Origin: a bacterium | Lineage (GTDB): Bacteria; Acidobacteriota; Aminicenantia; Aminicenantales; Aminicenantaceae | DNA length: 40,057 nt | Direction: 5' to 3' | NCBI GenBank assembly: GCA_018335295.1 | Contig: JAGXKI010000013.1 | Span: forward strand, 1 to 40,057 | Part shown: piece after piece, positions 6,975 to 19,662 of the stretch | Position numbering within the stretch: the first letter of the stretch is position 1 | How the letters are laid out: the number at the start of each line of letters is the position of its first letter | Position numbers and translations under genes: made by a program | The notes under the pieces: generated by a model | What the model saw: only the letters and a program-made list of their open reading frames with translations | Databases searched by the model: none | Told to the model about the DNA's origin: nothing

Positions 6975-8750
6975 ATGGAAGATACGGTTGGTCAAATAAG
7001 ACAGGTTGCAAATATCATTGATATCGCTTCCCAATACACAACTATCCATAAAAAAGGCCACAAATTTGTGGGATTCTGCCCTTTTCATTCCGAAAAAAAT
7101 CCCTCTTTTACTCTTGATGAAGAAAAACAATTGTTTCATTGTTTTGGCTGCGGTGCAGGGGGAGATATTTTCACACTGGTTATGGAGAAGGAAAACATCA
7201 GTTTTCCAGAAGCGGTCCGGTATCTAGCCCAAAAATACAACATCACTCTTCCCCGGAGAAAAAAGCTCTCTCCTCAGTACCTAAAACTCGAAGAAAAGCT
7301 GTTCAAAATCAACCAGGACGCCCTGGCTTTCTTCAAAAAAAATCTATTCAACACCCAAGAAGGACAAAAAGCTCTGGATTATCTACATCAGAGAAATATT
7401 CCGGACCAATCTATTCAAGAACTCAAAATTGGCTATGCTCTCAACTCTTGGAATTCCCTCCTCTCCTATTTTCAGGAAAAAAAAGTCCCTGCCAAAATGG
7501 TAGAAAAGGCTGGCCTGGCCGTCCCCAGACAAAAAAAAGATGGTTATTACGACCGGTTCAGAGGCCGAATTATTTTCCCTATTTTCAATCTCACAGGAAA
7601 AGTGGTGGCTTTTGGGGGAAGAAGTATCCTAGACGCCGAGCCCAAATATCTGAATTCTCCGGATACTCCGGTGTACAACAAAAGAAAACTCCTTTATGGT
7701 CTCAATTTTTGCAAACAAACCATCAGAGAAAAGGGAGAAGTTATCTTAGTAGAGGGGTATACCGATTTTCTTTCTCTCTATGCCGCAGGAATCACTCATA
7801 TAGGGGCTTCTCTGGGCACAAGCCTCACTTCCGACCAGGTGTCTCTGGTTAAACGGTTCGCCCCGAGGATGGTGGTTTCCTTTGATGCAGACGAGGCTGG
7901 AAAAAAAGCCGCTCTAAGGGCTATCTCTTTATGTTTTGAAAAGGGTGTCCAGATCAAAGTCATGAATTTACCCGATGATTTGGACCCCGACAGCTATGTC
8001 CAGAAAAACGGGACAGATGAATTTCTAAATCTCTCTGAAAAAAGCATCTCCGGCCTGAAATACTTGATCGAGACTTGCAAGCAGGAAGGAAACACAAACA
8101 TCCCCGAAGAAAAGTCAAAAATTATAAGAAAAGTTATGGCCGAAGTCTCTAAAATACCCGATTCTATCATTCGAAGTGAATATCTGAAACAAACAGCCGA
8201 ACAACTTTCCGTGGAGGAAGAAGCTCTCCGGTCTGTGATTCAAAACAAATCCGCAGCAACGAAAAAAACAGAAGAAACGATTTTGACCAGGGCCGAAGCC
8301 AGACTGATTCAAATCCTCTGGGAAGATCCCTTGATTTGTCCTTATATTTCTGGAGAAATGAGAGATTCCGACCTCCAAGGTCTCAGCAGCGAACCTATTT
8401 TCCATTATCTGATGGATTGTTCACAAAAAAAGAAAAAACCCAGTTTCCACGAGTTGGAAACAAATATTGACCCGGCTCTTCGTCCTTCCTTGGCTAAAAT
8501 CCTTATGGAAAATCCTTCTTCCTCCCCCACTATTGACGAGGCCAAGGATTGCCTATATGCTTTAAGGGAGATGTCCTTAAGGAAAGAATCCAAAAAATTG
8601 AGGGACACCATCAATCAATTGGAGAAAAAAGGAGAGCAAGAAAAACTCCCTCCTCTCCTCCAAAGGAAAATGGAAATATCCCGAGAAATATCTCTATTAT
8701 GGCAACGAAATCATCTTTCTCCAACCCAAACTTCAGATGATTTTAAATAA
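6975..8750 (+). CDS. dnaG: DNA primase
   Basis: DnaG makes the RNA primers for replication at the fork with DnaB. The N-terminal CHC2 zinc finger is complete: Cys35 and His38 in CPFH, Cys56 and Cys59 in CFGC. The catalytic TOPRIM domain follows with [20 protein letters not shown] and [14 protein letters not shown]. The C-terminal part (about 420-591) is the helicase-binding region and is weakly conserved. ATG 6975 gives 591 residues; an adjacent upstream TTG is possible but less likely. No good Shine-Dalgarno is seen. rpoD follows after 14 bp, the classic macromolecular-synthesis arrangement (rpsU is absent). Confidence 0.96.
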   Translation: MEDTVGQIRQVANIIDIASQYTTIHKKGHKFVGFCPFHSEKNPSFTLDEEKQLFHCFGCGAGGDIFTLVMEKENISFPEAVRYLAQKYNITLPRRKKLSPQYLKLEEKLFKINQDALAFFKKNLFNTQEGQKALDYLHQRNIPDQSIQELKIGYALNSWNSLLSYFQEKKVPAKMVEKAGLAVPRQKKDGYYDRFRGRIIFPIFNLTGKVVAFGGRSILDAEPKYLNSPDTPVYNKRKLLYGLNFCKQTIREKGEVILVEGYTDFLSLYAAGITHIGASLGTSLTSDQVSLVKRFAPRMVVSFDADEAGKKAALRAISLCFEKGVQIKVMNLPDDLDPDSYVQKNGTDEFLNLSEKSISGLKYLIETCKQEGNTNIPEEKSKIIRKVMAEVSKIPDSIIRSEYLKQTAEQLSVEEEALRSVIQNKSAATKKTEETILTRAEARLIQILWEDPLICPYISGEMRDSDLQGLSSEPIFHYLMDCSQKKKKPSFHELETNIDPALRPSLAKILMENPSSSPTIDEAKDCLYALREMSLRKESKKLRDTINQLEKKGEQEKLPPLLQRKMEISREISLLWQRNHLSPTQTSDDFK

Positions 8751-8764
8751 AGAGAGGTGCTAAA

Positions 8765-10387
8765 GTGGGATCAGATAACAAACATCGAAAAAATGAAATC
8801 CATCAACTCATCTCCAAAGGCCGAAAACAGGGATATCTTCTTTTCGATGAAATTGACAAAATATTTCAGGATGAAGACAACACAGAGGAAGATTTTGCGG
8901 ATTTTCTCACCTCCATGGATGATTATGGGATAAAAATCCTAAACAATAAACAAAAACGGAGTTCTCATAAAAGAAAAAAGAGTGAGCTGATTTCTATGGA
9001 AGCACTGGAACGCACCACCGATCCAGTCAAACTTTATTTAAGAGAAATGGGGAACATCTCCCTTCTCACCAGGGAGGGGGAGATCGCTATCGCTAAAGAA
9101 ATGGAAAAGGGGGAAAAGGCTATCCTCAAAGCTCTTTCCAAAACTAAGATTGTCCTTAATGAAATCCTTTCTCTTGAGAAAAGAATCACAGAGGATCCGG
9201 AGTACATCCTGGAAATTTTTGAAATCCCGGAAGAAGAAATCGCAGATAAAAAACTGGAAGATAAAAAAAATCATGTATTATCCAAGATCAAAAAAATCAA
9301 AAAATTAAGTGATGAACTCAAAAAACTTCCTGATAACAAACAAAATTCTTTTGCCCGGGGGCGGCTTATCGTCCAGATGAGCCGGATCATCCGCGAGCTC
9401 AATATCCACCCGGACGAAAGAGAAAAAATTATCGCTACTCTTCGGGAAAAGCTTAAACAAATCACCAAACTGGAAGAAAAAAAAGAAGAAATCAGAGAAA
9501 CCCGAAACCAGAGCAATGAGAAAAAGAAAAAAGACGAACTGAATAAACAAATAAGAAAAATCAACAGACAGCTGAGAGAATACCGCGTTGAATTGGGATT
9601 GGATTCACAGGGATTAAGAAAAATACTTCGGACCATCTCCACAGGAAAAAAAATCAGCAACCAGGCTAAAAAAGAACTGGTCGCAGCCAATTTAAGGTTA
9701 GTGGTCTCCATTGCTAAGAAATACAGCAATCGAGGTCTTCAGTTTCTCGACCTGATTCAAGAAGGAAACATGGGATTGATGAAGGCTGTCGAAAAATTTG
9801 AATACAGGCGGGGCTATAAATTCTCCACTTATGCCACATGGTGGATCCGGCAGGCTATAACCCGTGCCATTGCGGACCAAGCCCGAACCATCCGGATCCC
9901 CGTTCACATGATTGAAACCATAAACAAACTGATCCGAGTGTCTCGAAGTCTGGTTCAAGAAATCGGAAGAGAACCCACTTGTGAAGAGATATCCAAAAGA
10001 ATGGATATGCCCATCCATAAAGTAAGGAAAATTATAAAAATCGCTCAGGAGCCTATTTCACTGGAGACTCCTATCGGTGAAGAAGAGGACAGCCACTTGG
10101 GAGATTTCATTGAAGATAAAATCATTCCTTCACCTCCCGAGACCGTCATCCACATCAATCTTAGGGAACAAACGGAAGAGTCTCTGAAATCACTCACCGA
10201 ACGGGAGGCTAAAGTTTTGAAAATGCGGTTTGGGTTAGGAGATGGGAACGAACACACTTTAGAGGAAGTGGGTCAGCAGTTCAAGGTCACTCGAGAACGA
10301 ATCCGTCAGATTGAAGCCAAAGCTTTGAGAAAACTGAAGCATCCCAGCCGAAGCCGGAAACTGAAATCCTTTACCAAAGATCTTTAA
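8765..10387 (+). CDS. rpoD: RNA polymerase primary sigma factor
   Basis: This is the housekeeping sigma factor. A short region 1.1 (about 1-75) is followed by region 1.2 ([21 protein letters not shown]) and a lysine/glutamate-rich nonconserved region. Region 2 has [20 protein letters not shown] and [20 protein letters not shown], which binds and melts the -10 element. Region 3 and region 4 follow, the latter with [12 protein letters not shown]-like helices and [20 protein letters not shown] for -35 recognition. The 540 residues fit an RpoD with a reduced nonconserved region. The start is GTG, supported by AGAGAGG a few nt upstream. It sits 14 bp after dnaG with no promoter between, so it is co-transcribed. 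Confidence 0.96.
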   Translation: MGSDNKHRKNEIHQLISKGRKQGYLLFDEIDKIFQDEDNTEEDFADFLTSMDDYGIKILNNKQKRSSHKRKKSELISMEALERTTDPVKLYLREMGNISLLTREGEIAIAKEMEKGEKAILKALSKTKIVLNEILSLEKRITEDPEYILEIFEIPEEEIADKKLEDKKNHVLSKIKKIKKLSDELKKLPDNKQNSFARGRLIVQMSRIIRELNIHPDEREKIIATLREKLKQITKLEEKKEEIRETRNQSNEKKKKDELNKQIRKINRQLREYRVELGLDSQGLRKILRTISTGKKISNQAKKELVAANLRLVVSIAKKYSNRGLQFLDLIQEGNMGLMKAVEKFEYRRGYKFSTYATWWIRQAITRAIADQARTIRIPVHMIETINKLIRVSRSLVQEIGREPTCEEISKRMDMPIHKVRKIIKIAQEPISLETPIGEEEDSHLGDFIEDKIIPSPPETVIHINLREQTEESLKSLTEREAKVLKMRFGLGDGNEHTLEEVGQQFKVTRERIRQIEAKALRKLKHPSRSRKLKSFTKDL

Positions 10388-10421
10388 ATAATCCATCTTT
10401 CCTTTCTTTTCCGTACCCCGA

Positions 10422-10450
10422 TTGACTTGATATATTGATTCTGTTATAAA
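10422..10450 (+). promoter_or_regulatory. Promoter of tRNA-Met
   Basis: TTGACT (10422-10427), 17 bp, TATAAA (10445-10450), ending 9 nt before the mature tRNA 5' end. Both boxes are near consensus. Confidence 0.7.
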
Positions 10451-10459
10451 TTTTTTGAA

Positions 10460-10531
10460 GGGCCTATAGCTCAGCGGAAGAGCCACCGGCTCATAACCGG
10501 GAGGTCCCAGGTTCGAATCCTGGTAGGCCCA
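10460..10531 (+). tRNA. tRNA-Met (CAT anticodon, elongator type)
   Basis: It folds as a 72-nt cloverleaf. The acceptor GGGCCTA pairs with TAGGCCC, the D stem is GCTC/GAGC with a tight 7-nt loop, the anticodon loop is CTCATAA (CAT), and the T arm is CCAGG-TTCGAAT-CCTGG. The discriminator is A, and CCA is not encoded. Base pair 1-72 is G-C and the anticodon stem lacks the three G-C pairs of initiator tRNA, so this is not tRNA-fMet. A lysidine-type tRNA-Ile(CAT) cannot be excluded by eye. The 27-43 pair appears to be an A-G mismatch. Confidence 0.9.
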
Positions 10532-10553
10532 TTCCCTTTTAAGAGGATAGAAT

Positions 10554-11267
10554 GTGGAAATTGAGTTCGAACAGCTAATCGAATTGCAAAGACTGGATTA
10601 TGAAATAAGACAGATATCTCTATCCCTTAAAAAAATTCCATCCCAACTGAAAGAAATCGATGCCCAAATCAACTCTCATATCCAAAAGGTAGAACAGGCT
10701 AAAGAGAATTTATCCCAAAATCAAAAGAAAAGACGAGATATGGAAGCACAAGTCCAGGATACCAAAGAAAAAATATTAAAATATAAAAGGCAGTTGAATA
10801 CAGTCCGGACAAACAAAGAATACGCTTCCCTCCTTAAAGAGATCGATACCTCCCAAGAAAAAGTAGATTCCATGGAAGAGCAGATCCTTCAGGAAATGCT
10901 GAAATCAGATGAAATAAAAGAAGAAATCAAAGAAACCGAACAAAAAGCTGAGCAAGAAAAAGAGAAGCTGAATCTGGAGAAAGAGAAAATTCAAAAAGAG
11001 AAATCAAAAATGGAAAAGAAACACCAAGAGCTTCTTCAGGAAAGAAAAAACCTCGTCCCCAAAATACCCTCCGATCAGTTAAATCTTTACAACACCATAT
11101 CCAACAAAAAAAATGGAATCGCTCTCTCTCCAGTCAAGGGAGAATTTTGTTCCATGTGCCACATGCGCATCAGGCCCCAAGTTCTAAACGAACTCAAAGA
11201 AGGAAACAAACTTATCCTTTGTGAAAATTGCGGCCGCATCCTTTATTGGCTAAAAAAATCGGCCTGA
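10554..11267 (+). CDS. Coiled-coil protein with C-terminal C4 zinc ribbon (CdsZ / zf-RING_7 family)
   Basis: Residues 1-180 form a long charged antiparallel coiled coil with the conserved RQLNTVRTNKEYASLLKEID block. The end carries a zinc ribbon, CSMC and CENC with GRILYW, as in the PF02591 family, some members of which have been called CdsZ. A proposed role in translation or nucleic-acid contact is known only for relatives. The GTG start at 10554 has AGAGGA upstream at good spacing; an overlapping ATG at 10552 is out of frame. It lies just after tRNA-Met and converges on the acyl-CoA synthetase gene. Confidence 0.85.
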   Translation: MEIEFEQLIELQRLDYEIRQISLSLKKIPSQLKEIDAQINSHIQKVEQAKENLSQNQKKRRDMEAQVQDTKEKILKYKRQLNTVRTNKEYASLLKEIDTSQEKVDSMEEQILQEMLKSDEIKEEIKETEQKAEQEKEKLNLEKEKIQKEKSKMEKKHQELLQERKNLVPKIPSDQLNLYNTISNKKNGIALSPVKGEFCSMCHMRIRPQVLNELKEGNKLILCENCGRILYWLKKSA

Positions 11268-11296
11268 GACCCAAATTCTTCTTTCAAACCCCACCA

Positions 11297-11312
11297 CTCT
11301 CCAAAAGGAGAG
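11297..11312. terminator. Short hairpin between convergent genes
   Basis: CTCTCC-AAAA-GGAGAG is a perfect 6-bp stem with a 4-nt loop in the 54-bp gap between convergent genes. No clean T tract follows on either strand, so a terminator role is tentative. Confidence 0.35.
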
Positions 11313-11321
11313 AAATTCTTC

Positions 11322-13100
11322 TTAATCTTCATACAAAGAATCGATCAAATCTTTGTATTTACTCTCAATGATATTTCTTCTCACTTTCAAAGTAGGAGTA
11401 ATTTCTCCTTTTCCGATCTCAAAATCTCGTTCGAGGAGAGCTATCTTCTTTATCTTTTCATAAGAAGAGAGAGAAGACGTGGCTTTGTCAATCTCGTTTT
11501 TCACCAAATCCACAATTTGTTGATTTTGAACCAGGTCCCTCCGTTTTTGAAACGGGATACTGTGGTCTCTGGCATATTGTTCTATTTTTTCAAAATTGGG
11601 AGCAACCAAGGCAGAGATAAATCTTCTTTTCTCCCCGATCACCACTACATTGGTAATGTACCGGTTCGTTTTCAATAAGTTTTCAATTATTTGGGGAGCT
11701 ACATTTTTTCCCCCTGCTGTCACGATAAGGTCTTTTTTTCGGTCTGTGATATGAAGGAACCCATCATCATCTAAATTACCGATATCTCCGGTATGAAGCC
11801 ATTCCCCTTCAAAAACCTCTCTAGTTTCTTCCTCTTTTTTATAGTAACCCTTCATCACATTGGGGCCTCGGGTTAAAATTTCCCCGTCCCCGGCAATCTT
11901 GACTTCAACTCCAGGAATGGGTTTTCCCACTGAGCCAAATCTTATATTTTCCAAGGTGTTGGCCGCAATAACCGGAGATGTTTCGGTCAGCCCATACCCT
12001 TCCAGGATGATTAAACCCATAGCATAAAAAAACTCCGCTATATCCTTTGAGAGAGGCGCACCTCCCGAAACAAAAAACCTCACTCTTCCTCCTGTCTTTT
12101 GGACAATCTTAGAAAAGACCAATTTGTGAGCTACACGCCTTTTTAAATTCAGGAACCCTGAAATCTTCTGATTTTCAACCTTTTTTTCTCCATAGTCTTT
12201 CCCTACCTTTTCAGCCCAGAAGAAAATTTTCTTCTCCACCGAGGAACCAGCCAGGACATTCTCCATGACCTTTGCATAAATCTTCTCAAATACCCGGGGC
12301 ACACTGACCATGATATGAGGCTTTAGTTCCATTAAATTCTCTGCAACGGTTTCCACACTTTCAGCATAACCAATGGAACATCCTTTATATATATAAGCAA
12401 ATGTGGCCAGCCTTTCCAGGACATGGGACAAAGGAAGAAACGACAACACAGTGTCTTCGTGAGAAAAGGGGATTATGGTGCACAACGATTTGACGTTGCT
12501 CAAGAAATTGTGGTGAGTCAACATAACACCCTTGGGTTCTCCAGTTGTACCCGATGTGTAGATGATCGAAGCCACCTGATCGGGTTTCACCTCCAGAGCC
12601 ATCTTTTCAAAAAGGTCCGGCTTTTTGTGAGCCAGGTCCATTCCTTGGTCCACGACCTGATCCATGGTTAGAGCCTTTGAGGAGACATCGGATTCAAAGG
12701 TTATGTAGTGTTTGACTTTTTTGAGTTGATTCCTTATCCCTTCAACCTTGGACCACAGGGTAGAACCGGAACAGAAAACGGCTTTGGCATCGGAATGATC
12801 GATGATAAAGCGAATCTGTTCTGGCACCAAAGAGGTGTAAACGGGTACAGTCATTCCTCCCAAACACAAAACAGCCAAATCGGCCATGACCCATTCCGGA
12901 CGATTTTCAGACAAAATAATGATTTTATCCCCTGGATTAAGCCCTAGATTTTTCAATCCCAGGGTTAGATGCTTTACTTGATGGGCAAATCTCTCAGTGG
13001 AAACAGGAACGTAATCTCCTTCCACTTTATGGAGCATCAAATCTTCTTTAGGGTAGGAATCAACCGTGTTCAGGAAAAGTTGACTTAATGTCTGGGGCAC
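11322..13100 (-). CDS. Long-chain fatty-acid--CoA ligase (AMP-forming)
   Basis: It activates long-chain fatty acids through an acyl-adenylate to acyl-CoA, at the membrane or in the cytoplasm. The ANL superfamily motifs are all present: phosphate-binding YTSGTTGEPKGV (near residue 180), EGYGLTETSPV, TGDIGNLDDDGFLHITDRKK and the hinge with catalytic-lysine region in the C-terminal subdomain. The length of 592 residues matches FadD15-type synthetases. The start is GTG, set by GGAGGG just upstream (minus strand). It has its own promoter 30-58 bp upstream. The exact chain-length preference is not readable from sequence. Confidence 0.93.
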   Translation of the reverse strand: MPQTLSQLFLNTVDSYPKEDLMLHKVEGDYVPVSTERFAHQVKHLTLGLKNLGLNPGDKIIILSENRPEWVMADLAVLCLGGMTVPVYTSLVPEQIRFIIDHSDAKAVFCSGSTLWSKVEGIRNQLKKVKHYITFESDVSSKALTMDQVVDQGMDLAHKKPDLFEKMALEVKPDQVASIIYTSGTTGEPKGVMLTHHNFLSNVKSLCTIIPFSHEDTVLSFLPLSHVLERLATFAYIYKGCSIGYAESVETVAENLMELKPHIMVSVPRVFEKIYAKVMENVLAGSSVEKKIFFWAEKVGKDYGEKKVENQKISGFLNLKRRVAHKLVFSKIVQKTGGRVRFFVSGGAPLSKDIAEFFYAMGLIILEGYGLTETSPVIAANTLENIRFGSVGKPIPGVEVKIAGDGEILTRGPNVMKGYYKKEEETREVFEGEWLHTGDIGNLDDDGFLHITDRKKDLIVTAGGKNVAPQIIENLLKTNRYITNVVVIGEKRRFISALVAPNFEKIEQYARDHSIPFQKRRDLVQNQQIVDLVKNEIDKATSSLSSYEKIKKIALLERDFEIGKGEITPTLKVRRNIIESKYKDLIDSLYED

Positions 13101-13128
13101 CTTTCCCTCCTCTCCGAAGGTTGCACCA

Positions 13129-13158
13129 ATTTTAATGAAGAAAAGATTTTCCTGTCAA
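13129..13158 (-). promoter_or_regulatory. Promoter of the acyl-CoA ligase gene
   Basis: On the minus strand consensus TTGACA (13158-13153), an 18-bp spacer and TAAAAT (13134-13129). Transcription would begin near 13122, about 22 nt before the GTG. The repeat element at 13170 starts just behind the -35 box. Confidence 0.6.
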
Positions 13159-13169
13159 GCTATTTAAAT

Positions 13170-13276
13170 GGAGGTAAGCATCTCCATTTCCGTGATAGGG
13201 GCTTCCTCACCCCCATCTCTCACCCCTTTAAATATGTATAGATGTTTTTAATAATCACGGTTTGGGAAATGCTTCT
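13170..13276. repeat. MITE-like intergenic element, short copy
   Basis: It runs from GGAGGTAAGCATCTCC to AAATGCTTCT. The two ends form 22-bp imperfect inverted repeats (16 of 22 positions), each with CCGTGAT as the inner conserved block. A second, inverted copy lies at 37930-38169. It sits between gyrA's 3' end and the acyl-CoA ligase promoter and has no coding capacity. Confidence 0.6.
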
Positions 13277-13292
13277 GAAGTGAGGGAGGATC

Positions 13293-15758
13293 TTACTGGT
13301 TGACAGGATGACTGAGGTGGGGACGAGTTGAAACTTTGGCTATAGAACTCACCCGGTCTCCTTCTTTTAAATTAATCAATTTCACTCCTTGGGTGGACCT
13401 TCCCATAGGCCTGAGTTTATCTGACTTGATCCGGATGACATTTCCCGATTCTGTGATCAGGATCAACTCCTCATCAGAAATACCCACCATACCCGCAGCT
13501 TTTCCTATACGAGAATTTGTCTTAAGATTCACCACTCCCTGTCCCCCTCTTTTGCGACAGGGAAACCGCTTGATTTCGGTTTTCTTCCCGTAGCCCTTCT
13601 CACTCGCAGTGAAGATATAATTATGATCTTTTCCAGCCACCACCATACCTATGATATTATCTTGGGAGTTCAGTTTAATGGCTTTTACCCCTGCAGCCTG
13701 ACGCCCCATGGATCTGATATCGCTCTCATGAAAACGGAGGGATTTCCCCAATTGGGTTCCGATGATGATATCCCCCTGACCGTCGGTCAAACGGGTCATG
13801 ATCAATTCAGCATTCTTGTGAAGGTTCATAGCTATGATTCCATCTTTACGGATATTTCGAAATTCACTCAACTTTGTTTTTTTAACCAGACCATCCGAAC
13901 TCAACATCACCAGGAATAAGCTTTCCGAAAACTCTTTGACGGCTACAACAGAACTGACTTTTTCCTTAGGGTCAAAATCGATAAGATTGCGGATGAACTT
14001 CCCCCGTCCCGAAACTCCCATATCAGGCACATCCAGTGCTTTCAGCCAATACATTCGCCCCTTAGTGGTAAAAAAACAAAGGTAACTGTGAGTGGAACAG
14101 ACAAAGATTTTCTGAACCGCGTCTTTATCTTTCATACTGATCCCTTTTCTTCCCTTGCCTCCTCGGGTTTGAAACTGGTAATGGCTGAGAGAGGTTCTCT
14201 TTAAATAACCTGAAGATGTATAAGTCACCACCACATCTTCTTCTTTGATTAAATCCTCTGGACTGAGTTCGGTAATCCTCTCTTCCTTAATTTCGGTTCG
14301 TCTCTCATCCTCGTACTGCTCCTTTATCTGTTTCAGCTCATCCACGATGATATCCAGGATCATTTTTTCACTCCCCAAAATTTTTCTCAATTTGGCGATG
14401 AGTTTTTTCAAATCTTTATACTCTTTTTGAATCTTTTCTCTTTCCAACTGGGTCAACCTCTGGAGCTGTAAATCCAGGATTGCCTGGGCTTGAGTGTGGG
14501 TCAAATGGAACTGGGTGATCAGGCCTCTTCGAGCTTTATTCACCGTTCGGGACGAACGGATCAAACTGATAATCTCATCCAGATGGTCCAGGGCAATGTT
14601 CAATCCTTCCAGGATATGAGCTCTCAACTCTGCTTTTTTCAACTCATACCGGGTCCGGCGGCGCACTACATCCTGTCTGTGAGAGATGAAATAATGCATG
14701 CACTCGATCAGACTCAGGGTTTTGGGTTGTTTCTCCACAATAGCCAATAATATGATCCCGTAGGATGTTTGAAGCTGGGTGTGTTTATAAAGGTTGTTCA
14801 GGATAACCTCTGGATGTTCTCCTCTTTTAATCTCCACGACAATACGCATTCCTTCTCTATCGGATTCATCCCTTATATCAGCGATACCTTCTAATTTCTT
14901 GGCATTCACCAGAGTGGCCATTCCCTCCAAAAGTTTTGCCTTGTTCACCTGATAAGGGATTTCTGTAACCACAATTCGGTCTCTCGCTTTTTTCTTTCCT
15001 CTTTCGATCATGGCTCTGGCCTGGAGGTTAATGGTTCCCCTTCCGCTCTGGTAAGCGTTTTTGATTCCATCTACCCCGAAAATATAGCCCCCCGTCGGAA
15101 AATCAGGACCTGGAACAAATTCCATAATCTTATCCAGTTTGGCTTTGGGGTGCCGAATAAGATAGATAATTCCATCGATGATTTCCCCTAGATTATGGGG
15201 AGGTATGTTCGTGGCCATCCCCACAGCGATCCCACCCCCTCCGTTAACCAATAGATTGGGGAACTTGGCGGGAAGGACTTCGGGCATCCGGAGGCTTTCA
15301 TCATAATTGGGGACAAAATTGACGGTATCCTTATCAATATCGGCCAAAAGCTCTTGAGAGATCTTTCTCATCCTCACTTCCGTGTACCTCATAGCTGCCG
15401 GGGGATCGCCGTCGATGGACCCAAAATTTCCCTGTCCATCCACCAAGGGATAGCGGTAGCTGAAATCCTGGGCCATCCGTACCAGCGTGTCATAAACGGC
15501 TACATCTCCATGAGGATGATATTTTCCGATCACATCTCCCACAATCCGGGCGGATTTCTTGTAGGGTTTATTCCATGTATTTCCTTCTTCCTGCATCGCA
15601 TAAAGGGTCCGGCGGTGAACCGGTTTCAATCCATCTTTGATATCCGGGATGGCCCGACCTATGATCACGCTCATCGCGTAATCGAGATAGGAACGCTGCA
15701 TCTCTTTTTCGAGACTCACATCTGTTAACTTGCTGGTTAAACCTTTCCCTTTATTCAT
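13293..15758 (-). CDS. gyrA: DNA gyrase subunit A
   Basis: GyrA carries the DNA-breaking activity of gyrase; with GyrB it introduces negative supercoils. The catalytic Tyr is Tyr125 in AAMRYTE. The winged-helix and tower domains are intact, and the C-terminal beta-pinwheel has a GyrA-box-like QTRGGKG in the first blade plus RKRGGQG later. In the quinolone-determining region [10 protein letters not shown], position 86 is Val where E. coli has Ser83; Asp90 corresponds to Asp87. ATG 15758 is chosen because AGGAG lies 5 nt before it, while a GTG two codons upstream touches that Shine-Dalgarno. This gives 821 residues. It lies 41 bp after gyrB and is probably co-transcribed. Confidence 0.95.
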   Translation of the reverse strand: MNKGKGLTSKLTDVSLEKEMQRSYLDYAMSVIIGRAIPDIKDGLKPVHRRTLYAMQEEGNTWNKPYKKSARIVGDVIGKYHPHGDVAVYDTLVRMAQDFSYRYPLVDGQGNFGSIDGDPPAAMRYTEVRMRKISQELLADIDKDTVNFVPNYDESLRMPEVLPAKFPNLLVNGGGGIAVGMATNIPPHNLGEIIDGIIYLIRHPKAKLDKIMEFVPGPDFPTGGYIFGVDGIKNAYQSGRGTINLQARAMIERGKKKARDRIVVTEIPYQVNKAKLLEGMATLVNAKKLEGIADIRDESDREGMRIVVEIKRGEHPEVILNNLYKHTQLQTSYGIILLAIVEKQPKTLSLIECMHYFISHRQDVVRRRTRYELKKAELRAHILEGLNIALDHLDEIISLIRSSRTVNKARRGLITQFHLTHTQAQAILDLQLQRLTQLEREKIQKEYKDLKKLIAKLRKILGSEKMILDIIVDELKQIKEQYEDERRTEIKEERITELSPEDLIKEEDVVVTYTSSGYLKRTSLSHYQFQTRGGKGRKGISMKDKDAVQKIFVCSTHSYLCFFTTKGRMYWLKALDVPDMGVSGRGKFIRNLIDFDPKEKVSSVVAVKEFSESLFLVMLSSDGLVKKTKLSEFRNIRKDGIIAMNLHKNAELIMTRLTDGQGDIIIGTQLGKSLRFHESDIRSMGRQAAGVKAIKLNSQDNIIGMVVAGKDHNYIFTASEKGYGKKTEIKRFPCRKRGGQGVVNLKTNSRIGKAAGMVGISDEELILITESGNVIRIKSDKLRPMGRSTQGVKLINLKEGDRVSSIAKVSTRPHLSHPVNQ

Positions 15759-15799
15759 TCTCACTCCTTTCCCCGCATCGATGGGCCCCCTTTTGACCT

Positions 15800-18294
<2,495 letters not shown>

Positions 18295-18355
18295 GAATAA
18301 ATCCAATTTAAACCCCTTGAAAAAGCTCCAAATAATCTCGAAAAAAATCCTTTTT

Positions 18356-18384
18356 TTGAAAATATGAGCCCATTCATTTATAAT
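18356..18384 (+). promoter_or_regulatory. Promoter of the TGS-domain GTPase gene
   Basis: TTGAAA (18356-18361), 17 bp, perfect TATAAT (18379-18384). It is divergent from the gyrB promoter, with about 62 bp between the -35 boxes. Confidence 0.65.
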
Positions 18385-18442
18385 AATTTTAAATCAATCG
18401 ATGGAATTCACTATTTTCAAAATTCGATAAAAAGAGGTCAAA

Positions 18443-19432
18443 ATGCCAGCAAACCTACCGCCGCAATACTTTGAAACCGAAAAAAAACTGAAATCCGCCA
18501 AATCTCCTGAAGAAAAAAAAGAGATTATGGAAGAACTCCTCTCCATCGTTCCCAAACACAAAGGCACTGAAAAAATTCAAGCTCAGCTTAAGAGCAAAAT
18601 CTCCAAACTGAAAGACCAAATCCAAAAGAAGCCCAAAACAGCCAGTCATGGTCCCACCTATCATATAGAAAAAGCCGGAGCGGGCCAGGTGGTCCTGATA
18701 GGGCCTCCTAATGCGGGCAAATCCTCTCTTATTGCTTCTTTAACCAACGCAGAACCTGAAATCCAAAATTATCCATTCACTACTCCGATCCCTTTCCCTG
18801 CCATGATGGAGTATAAAAATGTCCAAATCCAGCTCATCGACACGCCTCCGATTATGTCCGACTACATAGACACCTGGCATCATGAACTGGTAAAGGGAGC
18901 CGACGGAGTACTCCTGGTAATTGATTTATCCAATCCTCATCTGGAGAAGGACATTTACACCGTCCTGGAAAAACTAAGGGAGAACCGGGTTGAAATCGTG
19001 ACCCAGAATCAGCAGGGATCGGATGGAGCCCGATACTTCTATAGTCCCAGCCTGGTGGTGGCCAACAAGAATGATCATCCCTCAGCCCAAAAGAACCTTT
19101 TCTCTCCCAAAAAAACTTTTGAATCCCAGCTGGAGTTTATCTCTGTATCCACTTTTAAAAAAACACGCCTGGAGGAGTTAAAGGAAAAAATATTTAAACT
19201 TCTCAACGTACTGCGTGTTTACAGCAAAACTCCAGGGAAAAAGGTAGACTACAACGAACCCTTTGTTTTTAAAAAAGGAAGTTCGGTGATGGATATGGCC
19301 GAAACGGTTCACAGAGATTTTGCCCGAAAACTGAAATATGCTCGAATCTGGGGAAAAGACAAATACAAAGGTCAGAAGGTGAACCGCGAATACATCCTCC
19401 AGGACGAAGATATCATCGAGCTTCACATATAA
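18443..19432 (+). CDS. TGS-domain GTPase of the Obg/DRG group
   Basis: A lysine-rich helical N-terminal region (1-75) precedes a G domain with P-loop GPPNAGKSS near residue 86, a G3 motif of DTPP instead of the usual DxPG, and G4 NKND. A C-terminal TGS domain (about 270-329) reads VFKKGSSVMDMAETVHRDF through ILQDEDIIELHI. TGS modules and Obg/DRG-type GTPases typically act on ribosomes or stress signalling; the exact role of this subgroup is unknown to me. The DTPP variant removes the Gly of G3. AGAGGT 7 nt before ATG supports the start. It is separate from gyrB by divergent promoters and precedes tRNA-Pro. Confidence 0.85.
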   Translation: MPANLPPQYFETEKKLKSAKSPEEKKEIMEELLSIVPKHKGTEKIQAQLKSKISKLKDQIQKKPKTASHGPTYHIEKAGAGQVVLIGPPNAGKSSLIASLTNAEPEIQNYPFTTPIPFPAMMEYKNVQIQLIDTPPIMSDYIDTWHHELVKGADGVLLVIDLSNPHLEKDIYTVLEKLRENRVEIVTQNQQGSDGARYFYSPSLVVANKNDHPSAQKNLFSPKKTFESQLEFISVSTFKKTRLEELKEKIFKLLNVLRVYSKTPGKKVDYNEPFVFKKGSSVMDMAETVHRDFARKLKYARIWGKDKYKGQKVNREYILQDEDIIELHI

Positions 19433-19482
19433 AATTTATCTTCTAATAACCCAAAACAAAAAAAAGAGTTAATTTTGCTGCC

Positions 19483-19512
19483 TTTACTTAAAGAGAGATT
19501 TCTCTATATAAT
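19483..19512 (+). promoter_or_regulatory. Promoter of tRNA-Pro
   Basis: TTTACT (19483-19488), 18 bp, TATAAT (19507-19512), ending 13 nt before the mature tRNA. The -35 hexamer is the same as at gyrB. Confidence 0.55.
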
Positions 19513-19525
19513 GATGTTGATTGAT

Positions 19526-19600
19526 CGGGGCGTAGCGCAGGCTGGCTAGCGCACAGCGTTCGGGACGCTGGGGTCATGGGTTCAAATCCCATCGCCCCGA
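19526..19600 (+). tRNA. tRNA-Pro (CGG anticodon)
   Basis: It is a 75-nt cloverleaf. The acceptor CGGGGCG pairs with CGCCCCG, the D stem is GCGC/GCGC with a 10-nt loop, the anticodon arm is CAGCG-TTCGGGA-CGCTG with CGG followed by G37 as in other tRNA-Pro, and the T arm is ATGGG-TTCAAAT-CCCAT. The discriminator is A; CCA is not encoded. A run of seven T follows directly and may end the transcript. Confidence 0.93.
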
Positions 19601-19662
19601 TTTTTTTATATCCTCGTTTCCCCTGATAAATAAAGAGAGGCTTTTTCTTGACCCATTCGGGG

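Noticed and set aside
7139-7852. 237-codon open frame in another frame inside dnaG
   Set aside because: It overlaps the dnaG zinc-finger and TOPRIM regions, which are unmistakable; its composition (Ser, Gln, Lys, Arg rich) is that of a frame-shifted reading.
9271-9729. 152-codon minus-strand frame opposite rpoD
   Set aside because: Ser/Phe/Leu-rich antisense of the AAA/GAA-rich sigma factor; an expected artefact.
10460-10531. Possibility that the CAT tRNA is tRNA-Ile2 (lysidine) or initiator tRNA
   Set aside because: Initiator is excluded by the G1-C72 pair and lack of three G-C anticodon-stem pairs. Ile2 cannot be excluded by eye, but elongator Met is the simpler call.
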